Of a stretch of DNA of 64,000 bases, positions 56,760 to 64,000 are shown one piece after another. Position 1 is the stretch's first letter. Every line of letters begins with the position of its first letter. Both the position numbers and the translations under genes were made by a program. The stretch comes from Prosopocoilus inquinatus (lineage: Eukaryota > Arthropoda > Insecta > Coleoptera > Lucanidae): the NCBI GenBank assembly GCA_036172665.1, contig CM069876.1, forward strand, positions 4,960,001-5,024,000, in the 5' to 3' direction. The notes beneath the pieces are model-generated. The model saw nothing but the letters and a program-made list of their open reading frames with translations. It did no database searches and had not been told where the DNA came from.

Positions 56760-56958
56760 TTAGAATATTTAACCTATGGTTGTCACTGACATCTCAATTT
56801 TGCGATTTAAAACCTGTTTACTCTATGTGTTTACTTAAACACCTAATTTATTTTGTTTGATATTAACACACGGAACTTCGTAAAATATTCATTTCCCGCA
56901 TTTCCTCTTTTGCACTAGAAGCAATCATTTTTAACAGGCATTTGTAATTTCATATACG

Positions 56959-58437
56959 ATGGAAGATTTTAAAGTGGAAGATGAAGATCTATACCTTATT
57001 CTAGGGATACAGCCGGAAAGTACAACAAACGATGTAAGTTTAATAATTCTTTCTCTTATAAAGACGGAACAGCTAGAAAAATAATCCTCTCCAATTATTT
57101 TGCAGATTAAAAAGGCTTACAGAAAAAAAGCTTTAGAATGCCACCCTGATAAGAATCTAGATAATCCTAACGCAGCATATGAATTTCACAAACTTTCTAA
57201 AGTACTGGAAGTCCTTACAGATGAGTCGGCTAGAAAAGCATACGATAGAGTTTTAAAGGCAAGAAAAGAAGCGGTGTTACGCCACAATGAATTAGACAGC
57301 AAAAGAAAGAAATTCAAGGAAGACTTGGAAGCTAAAGAGAAACTAAGAAGCACTCGCATACAGAAAAAAAATGCTGATGAACTGTTAAAGGTACCTAACC
57401 ATGTCATATTTACTTTTAATTGTTAAAATAAGAATTATCATTTTTTGTTTTTGTTTTATGCAGCAATTAAGTTTCCTTCATAGGAATCACAGGAAATCAA
57501 TAATAATGTTTTAAAGTGTTATGCTTTATTTGGCATTATTATTTTCATTACAGGAAGAAATTGAAAGATTGCGAAAAGAAAGTTCAAAACAAGTGGAAGA
57601 AGAAGTTGAATATGTCATGAGGCAAATTCAGAAAGAAAAGAATAGAAAAAATGATACGTGGGATAGTAGCAAACATCGTATAAGAATCAAATGGAAAACT
57701 TCTAAAGAAGATTCGACTAATGGTGGTTATACACAGGAGATACTGCACAAGTTCTTGTCAAAGGTTTGTAAAAAATCAATAATCATTCATTGTTTACATT
57801 TTGTCTGAAAACTGATTTATGATAACTACATAACAATCAGTATATTCGTAAGATGATTTAAAAAAATGTGTTGTACAAAACCATGGTCCATAAACAATAA
57901 TGGATTGCATGTATTAATTGTGATTGCAACTATAACTAATTAATTTTTCCTTCCAGTATGGAGACATTGTAGTTCTTGTTATGTCACCTAAGAAAAAAGG
58001 TAGTGCTCTGGTTGAATTTAGTACAAAAAGAGCTGCAGTAAGTATTTTGAAATTAATCTACTTTTTATTTAAATTTAAAAAAAAAACATGCGAAATTTCA
58101 TTTAAACAATAAGGGAAATCTATTATCTATTTATAATTTAATAGGTTGCAGATATATGTACGTTTGTAAATGAAAACTTAATCTTCATACTTTATCAAAA
58201 TAAAACAAAATTATTGTATATTAATTATTTCAGGAAATGGCAGTAAGTTTAGAAAAAGGTCTCGCAAGTAATCCACTCGTACTTTCATGGTTAACTGGAG
58301 CTCCAGGTAGTGGTCAATATCAAAGCAATACAATCAAAGACACCGATTTTGAAAGCTTGACTTTAATGAAATTACGACAAGCAGAAGAAAGAAAGAAATT
58401 AATAGAAAAAATGATGGCAGAAGATAATGCAACATAA
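56959..58437 (+). CDS. DNAJC17: DnaJ homolog subfamily C member 17
   Basis: J-domain co-chaperone with an RNA-recognition motif, associated with pre-mRNA splicing in other animals; acts in the nucleus. Five exons, 56959-57033, 57106-57390, 57554-57763, 57957-58037 and 58234-58437, all joined in phase 0, give 284 residues, near the usual length of about 300. The J domain (about 9-75) has DLYLILGI, the HPD triad at 38-40 and [11 protein letters not shown] long charged coiled coil (about 80-155, [19 protein letters not shown]) follows, then an RRM (about 167-217: [29 protein letters not shown]). The tail is helical. Poly(A) signal AATAAA is 11 nt after the stop. Start is the first ATG in the frame. 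All splice sites are GT-AG. Confidence 0.93.
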
Positions 58438-58447
58438 AATCTGTATA

Positions 58448-58453
58448 AATAAA
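58448..58453 (+). other. Poly(A) signal of DNAJC17
   Basis: AATAAA just after the stop codon. Confidence 0.75.
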
Positions 58454-58725
58454 TGCAATTAAAATGTATCAGCTATTATTATGTATATTTTTATTCTTGT
58501 ATTAAATTAATGATACTTAGATACATTGATACATTTTTTATTGACTAAAACTGCTACGTAAATGCATACATGTTCAACTTTAAACTAATTGAAGTTGAAA
58601 AAGTTGTGCATACTGAAAACTGATTTGACATTCTGATTGTCATATACCAGGTGTGAGATAAAAAAAAACGTCGGAATAGCCTACTAGAAAGTCAAAAGAT
58701 CGTGATTGCTGTATATCCATATCCA

Positions 58726-59204
58726 TTTGAACAAAAAAAGTGGACCATCGTTTGTTTTAACAGTTGACACTAAAACAAAAAGAAACTTTTACCAATCTGT
58801 ATGGAGCGATTTTGTTTAATTTTTTTATTTGAAATCGACTCTTGTCCGATGAAAACTGTAAGAAAATAGTTTATACACTTTAAACGGACACTGTTAAAAT
58901 TGGAAAGAACGCTCAACGTTTCATTATCGTTTGATATCTTCGTCCGGAGTGAAAAAAAAAATAACTCCACTCCTAACGAAGCTATCAAACGATAGTAAAA
59001 CGAAAAGCATTCTTCCCAATTTTACCAGTGTTTGTTTAAAGTTTAAAAACTATTTTCTTACAGTATTCATCGGACAAGAGTATATTTCAATTAAAAAATT
59101 TAACAAAATCGCTCCGTAAATACTATACAGATTGGTAAAAGTGTCTTTTTGTTTTAGTGTTAACTGCTATATAACAAACGATAGTTCACTTTTTTGTTCA
59201 AATG
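58726..59204. repeat. Fold-back element with about 235 bp arms
   Basis: The arms share AACGATAGT/ATCGTTTG, CAGATTGGTAAAAG, GAGCGATTTTG and AAAACTATTTTCTTACAG with their complements. The centre is near 58965. The 60-70 codon frames in it are mirror images of each other. Confidence 0.8.
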
Positions 59205-59301
59205 GAATGGTAGGCTAGGTCTTTTTTATGTTGTAAGATGATTTTGGCTCAACATTTACCTAAACAAACGAAGAAAAAGATTTCAATTCTGCTGGATTAC
59301 C

Positions 59302-61038
59302 TAGTGATGTAAAAATTTCATGAAACATACCTATTTTTTTGAAATATTTCATGAAATGTTTCATTTTCAATGAAATATACTGTATCTCATTATTTATTGT
59401 CATTAATTTTTAAAATTGCAAAATTCATTCATTCAAAAATAAGATTTTTCCAAGCGTAAATTTGATTCCATTTGTTAATAATTGTCTATTTGTCTACCTG
59501 TCTATTGTCTACTTATAAACTCGCCTACAGTCGTCAAATAATTCTAACCGATTTCCGCCTATTTCTGATGAATAGAGATCGGAATCACATATTTTGACGT
59601 CATCAATAAGAGTTTGGTTTGCGTAGAAAATTATTTGTATTACGCTTTTACTGCGTAATCCTTTCAGAAATAATTCGGAGGCGGCGGGCGATTGGTTTAC
59701 GGTAATTCTTTGTAACGTGGTGACACAGTATTGCCAACTTACTCACAAGTTTCAGATTCGATTTGTTTGTAGAAAAAAAATCATTTTGTCGTTAAAAATC
59801 GTATTATCCAGATTTAACGCTTAATAATAATAATAGATTAAACTCAATCAACTAAAGACAGAGAAGAAAAGAAAGAGAAGAAAAAATCATGAATAAAAAA
59901 TAGCCAGATTATTAAATTTAATAGTAACATTTTGTTTTCAATTCATTTATTCTTTTGTTTTTTTCCGAGCATAATGCGATCTTTGTTTTATCGATTATTG
60001 TGAATATGTCACACTAGTTACGAAATGTACGATCGTCATTTGTTTTTCTGTCTCTTTTCTTTTCTCGTTGGAGTTATCCATTATCTTTTTTTTTCAGTTT
60101 ACATCCCGATTACACTTGTTTTCTTATGCTTTTGTAATTCGTCTTTCATTATGTACCCTTTTTTCTATAAAGTGCGAATTAATAATTTCTTAGTTTAAAC
60201 AGCGACATCTTACAATCGCTTTTTGACCTAACAATTTTTTTTTGCCCTAAGGAATTCTTATTTTACTTTTTCTCGATTGTTAAAAAGTTCTTCGTGTTCT
60301 TTTTTAAATTTTCAATTGTTTATTATTTTTCACAAATTAAGTTTTTTTTAAATTTTTATTTAGAAATTTTATTATTTCTCGTTTTGATTGCGTTTTGTTT
60401 CGTACCTTTTCTTGTACCTTTTTTCTTGCAAACCGGTTTGATTATCTCTTGTCTCCTTTTTCCTTTTGGCAATCCAACAATTTCATTTTGAATATTTGCT
60501 ACTAATTGCCATCTTGAGCATTTTTATCGCACACAACTAAAAGGAAGAGAAATTTCATCTTCCTTTTCAAAATCCAAAATTCACCCAAAGCAACCCCCAA
60601 ACAACAATCAAAATAATGATACGGTTGGCAACAAGCGCCGCCCAATGATGCCGTCAAAATATGAGATTCCGATCTCTACTAATAAATCATATTCCACACT
60701 ATGAAAAGATTAATAAAATCATGTGTATTTTCTTGATATTTTCCGGTTTTTTTAATTCAGCTTGTGTTACGGGCAGTACATGTTTATCGCGGCCGTTCTC
60801 ATTTTTATTTAAGTAAACAGTTTAAGAAAACTGTTTACTTACAATTTTCATTGGACAAGAATCAACTCCTTTTATTTAATTTACCATCCAAGTTCGAATC
60901 ACGCGCAGGGGCGCAAATACTCTCTACGCGGCAAATTTAAAATAAGTTTCATGAAATTTCGGAATGCTACGAAATATTTCAATTAAATGAAATTTATGTG
61001 AAATTTTTCACTTGAAATGTTTCGGCTTTACAACACTA
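59302..61038. mobile_element. hAT-like element with TAGTG(A/T)TGTAAA ends, hosting another hAT
   Basis: TAGTGATGTAAA at the left and, inverted, TAGTGTTGTAAA at the right. The flanking 8-mers GGATTACC and AGATTACA match at six of eight. Sub-terminal TTTCATGAAA repeats are at both ends. A second hAT-like element (59573-60678) lies inside. The ends match the family at 44424-45214. Confidence 0.7.
59573..60678. mobile_element. hAT-like element with TAGAGATCGGAATC ends, nested
   Basis: TAGAGATCGGAATCACATATT and, inverted, TAGAGATCGGAATCTCATATT. The 8-mers CTGATGAA and CTAATAAA match at six of eight, both differences being G/A. The interior is T-rich with CGATCGTCATTTGTTTTTC, the core also seen in the arrays at 10.5-11.2 and 28.5-29.6 kb. 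No transposase. Confidence 0.75.
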
Positions 61039-61126
61039 AGATTACACAAAATATGGTCAATCAATAACTGAATACTACGACAAAAAGTAATTATTAGTAT
61101 TTCTCAAGGAGTACTTGCAAATTTAA

Positions 61127-61248
61127 TAGCGTTTTCCACTGGCTGCACCAGTGCGCACTGAATGTATCTCCATCTCGGTTCAGCTTTATGTAATAAAACG
61201 AGATAGAGATATACTCAGTGCACACTGGTGCAGCCAGCGAAAACGCTA
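61127..61248. mobile_element. 122 bp palindromic MITE, copy 2
   Basis: The ends TAGCGTTTTCC and GCGAAAACGCTA enclose GGCTGCACCAGTGCGCACTG and its complement. Same family as 30417-30539, in the same layout. Confidence 0.85.
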
Positions 61249-62023
61249 TAATATTGAAAGCCAATTACGTTGTAGCAAGAAATTGTAAAAGTTGCCTATA
61301 TCGTTTTTTATAACAGTCGCCACTAAAACTAAATGCAGCTTTTGGCAATTTGCCGAGCTCCAATTTTATTTTCAATGAAACATTTCCTTGAATTTTCCAT
61401 GAATTCAACAAAAAAATTCACTGTTGCCTGCGATTATGCAGTTTCAATATTTTTTTTCTCTTTTCAGAACAGACGTAACAGATGCATAAAAACTGTTAAC
61501 TTTTTTTTGCTATCACGTGAATTCATTACTAGTCTTTAATTGAGAAATCGTTGAATTGCCTTTAAAAATTATAACCAATTAATTTTAATAACATGCCAAT
61601 TCAACAAGAATTCTTAAATATAGACAATCCAATGCGTAGTGGTTTGTATGGTTGCCTATATTGAAGATATTAAAAAATATGCCAACTTTTTACAGTTCAC
61701 TTATATCAGGCGATTTTTCTTATTTTTTTTTTAATATCTAAACTGAATTTCCATTTTTTTCTGATTATAAAAAAAAAAAACAAATTTCCTATTCTTCAAT
61801 TAATTTCGCTCTCTTCTGCATTATTTTCCCTGCCATTGTGAACATTTTCCAAATCCTCTGAGTTTTCCCAGTGAGTAGGTACCCTGATTACTAGTCTTTA
61901 ATGAGCGATGTTAAATATTTTTTTGTTATTCAAATCGGATTTTAATTAACAAAGTTACTACGCCTTGCAGCATTTTTTATCTCGCACTCAGTATTAAATG
62001 AAGACAGTTCTGAAAAAAAATAG
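61249..62023. other. No gene seen
   Basis: AT-rich intergenic sequence. The AATAAA of WDR77 in minus sense (plus-strand TTTATT) is at 62024-62029, about 110 nt past its stop codon. Confidence 0.5.
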
Positions 62024-62139
62024 TTTATTTAAACCTGGCAAACTTTCATTGAAAATCACCAAAAATCTGTTATAAATATTTACTTATTTTAAAAGTATTT
62101 TAAGTAAATTGTTTTTTTTTTAACCATTAAAATTTCGAT

Positions 62140-62972
62140 TTAAAACACGTGACTAAATATTTTCTTATCAAAACCACACGAATACAAATCTTCTTTAAAC
62201 CAAGCCAGCCCTCTAACAATTGCACAGTGTTCATTGCTTTCATATAATTTAACAAATTCATTATTTTTAACAGTGTACACTAGAACGGTCTGTGAATCAC
62301 CACAAACCGCCAAATTACCAAGAGCGTTAAATAATACTCGATGAATACTTCTTTCGAAGCAAGACCTGACCGTTAAAAACTCTTTCGGCTGTTTTGTGTC
62401 AAGTAAATAAATGTCTCCTGCTTCGCTTCCGACTACTAATTGATTTGGACAATCTGGATTCCAAGATACACTTGTCAGTGTGCAGAATTCATTTGTGTAT
62501 AAAACTGAGAAAAGAGTAATCAACATTTCAAATTGCAAAACAACAAAAATTTAGGTACCTGAAGCTGCAACTTCTATTCTATCATCCCAAATACATACTC
62601 TTCTGTCGAGTGACGTAGAAGCAAATATGTTAGGCTCAGATTTATTACAGTCTATTGACGTTAAACTATCGGTATGGTAATTACTGAAATTAAATTTTTG
62701 TTTCAATTAATTTTAGTTTCCGTATACATAAGCCAAATTTAGAAAAATCAAACTCACTCATATTTTTTATTCAACTTAATGGCAGATCCGTTGCTGAGAT
62801 CATACAGTGAAATGCAATTTTCTGAGCACGTTGCAGCCTTATTGATGCCTTCCCACAATGAAATTTGTTCTACACGCTCACCCTTTTCGAAAATATCCAG
62901 ACAATTCATTGGTTGTTTAGTACTTGGAATGCTTAACAGTCTCAGAGCACCCGAGTCTTCTGCTAGAAGAAC
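62140..62972 (-). CDS. WDR77: WDR77/MEP50 methylosome subunit, C-terminal exons (partial)
   Basis: WD-repeat partner of the arginine methyltransferase PRMT5, needed for symmetric dimethylation of Sm and histone proteins. Three exons in transcription order, 62972-62758, 62683-62559 and 62504-62140, join in frame to about 234 codons ending in TAA. Visible WD blades include SENCISLYDLSNG, STSLDRRVCIWDDR, LVVGSEAGDIYLLDTK and LAVCGDSQTVLVYTV; the end (RGLAWFKEDLYSCGFDKKIF) corresponds to the last blade of MEP50. The blade with CIWDDR then SWNPDCPNQLVVGSEAG-xx-LLDTK matches MEP50 in order and spacing. The exon starting at 62972 has a good acceptor (TTTGCAG), so earlier exons exist, but the next sequence is a Penelope-like element, and they must lie past 64000. 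Confidence 0.85.
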
Positions 62973-63049
62973 CTGCAAACATTTATATTTTAAAATTGAA
63001 CGTTTTTGAATATCTTTCTTTCACTATATTTTAATAACAGTACATTTTT

Positions 63050-64000
63050 TATTGTCTCATGATCAGGAATTTCAACTAAAATAGTAAAGGAGACAGTGGT
63101 TTAAGAAATAATTGAAAATTATTCTCCGCCCACAATACTTTTATATCCGTAGATACGTATTTCGGCAGCTAAGCTGCCATCTTCAGTACGCTACCAACTT
63201 AAAAGCACTTAAAAATAAAATCATAAAAATGTAAAAACTAACAACAATCTAATCATCCTAAAAAATATATGTATATGTCTAAATGTAAGTATAAATATAA
63301 ATTAATATGTAAATATCTAAAATTAACCGTTAGAAAAACCTTACAAATAAGAGCTAACCAAACAACACGGAAATGCGGAAATAAATAGTCCAAAGACCCG
63401 AAAAAACTTTTTGTTCTAACGAATAAATAAGTATATAATTCACTGTTATTTGATACCCAAAAATCCTGAAAAATAAAGTAAAATATATATTATGTATAAA
63501 TCGTCAAAAAACAACCTACAGATGAGAGCAAATCACATCCACACACCTCAAATTAAGAGCACTTTAGGAAAATTTTTATCTCGGAGAATCCTCTCTCCTT
63601 ATCAAATCTCCAGTGCAAACTCGCTTAACTGTCTCACCCCTTTATATATGATTTAGGTAGCGACATCTTGCGGATGATTTTTAACATAACAAGTACGACA
63701 TCTAGCGGACAATGTTTGACTTAAGATCTAAAAAATAATGATAATAATCATATATCAAAATATGAACCGTCAAATAACCTACAAATTAGAGTAAATCAAA
63801 TAATACGGAACTAGGTATTGGTCCATTGTCTGAATTCATTAAATTGTTTTTATTTTTTCGAATAAAAATACTTTCGTAAGCATTTAATTCCCTATTATTT
63901 GAAACTTCCTTAATGACTTTTAAATCATCCTTAATAATACTGTGTCCTGTATTGTAAATATGTTATGCAACACTTGATTTCTCAAACCTATTGTACCTGC
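63050..64000 (-). mobile_element. Penelope-like element, 3' part, in a WDR77 intron
   Basis: The minus strand from the window edge to TAA at 63788-63786 reads the C-terminal part of a Penelope-like endonuclease region: IYNTGHSIIKDDLKVIKEVS, NAYESIFIRK and LMNSDNGPI followed by SSVLF. One in-frame stop (TAA replacing the codon before HIYNTGH) marks it as degenerate. The about 730 bp after it is non-coding 3' sequence that includes a hammerhead-like motif. It is a different family from the pair at 12.6-16.2 kb. Confidence 0.75.
63128..63200 (-). ncRNA. Hammerhead-ribozyme-like motif in the Penelope-like 3' region
   Basis: On the minus strand, CTGAAGA (63186-63180) is followed by a stem of GGCAGC and GCTGCC around TTA, then GAAA (63163-63160), the order of the hammerhead catalytic core. 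Penelope-like elements are known to carry hammerhead motifs. Possible stem III is TATC/GATA around TACG. An extra U follows the CTGAAGA box and stem I pairing is weak by eye, so activity is uncertain. Confidence 0.55.

Overview
The window is AT-rich animal DNA, almost certainly from an insect. Genes have very short introns (53-64 nt in four of the six supported loci), the aurora kinase carries insect aurora-B-type residues, and the intergenic DNA is packed with hAT, Tc1/mariner, LINE and Penelope-like elements and with palindromic fold-back repeats. A beetle-like genome fits, but the sequence does not fix the order.

Six protein-coding loci are supported. (1) A small, apparently intronless gene at 23.8-24.3 kb encodes a Gln/Asn/Met/Cys-rich protein I do not recognise. 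(2) Aurora kinase B lies on the minus strand at 41.57-31.09 kb: six exons, 311 residues, reading frame intact across every junction, with one 9.3 kb transposon-filled intron. (3) A THAP-domain/coiled-coil protein lies at 45.77-46.56 kb (+). (4) A borealin-like chromosomal passenger protein lies at 49.51-50.65 kb (+), five exons, 283 residues. (5) DNAJC17 (J domain plus RRM) lies at 56.96-58.44 kb (+), five exons, 284 residues. (6) The 3' half of WDR77/MEP50 lies at 62.97-62.14 kb (-); its 5' exons are beyond the window. Aurora B and borealin act in the same complex, the chromosomal passenger complex, and lie about 8 kb apart with divergent transcription. MEP50 (Sm-protein methylation) and DNAJC17 (splicing-associated) both touch RNA processing. 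Two isolated exon-like open segments (5.39 and 54.63 kb) and a GC-rich promoter/first-exon-like block (12.0-12.35 kb) may belong to genes mostly outside the window.

Layout: 0-12 kb is a stack of inverted repeats ending in a 2.27 kb hAT-like element (9472-11740). 12.6-16.2 kb holds two 5'-truncated Penelope-like copies head to head, one interrupted by a DD41D Tc1/mariner element. 19.4-23.2 kb is LINE debris including one nearly complete copy. 25.3-29.6 kb holds a terminal-inverted-repeat element and a CGATCG-rich array. 31-41 kb is the aurora B gene with nested elements in its large intron (hAT MITE, a mariner with three stop codons, several terminal-inverted-repeat elements). 42-62 kb alternates genes with hAT MITEs, several with perfect or near-perfect 8 bp target duplications. 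The right edge is a second Penelope-like element on the minus strand, inside the WDR77 intron, with a hammerhead-ribozyme-like motif.

No rRNA, convincing tRNA or CRISPR array was seen. No single undescribed system stands out. The best leads are the aurora B/borealin linkage, the orphan Gln/Cys-rich gene, the shared CGATCG array inside hAT-type elements, the hammerhead-like motif, and a GC-AG intron in the THAP gene.
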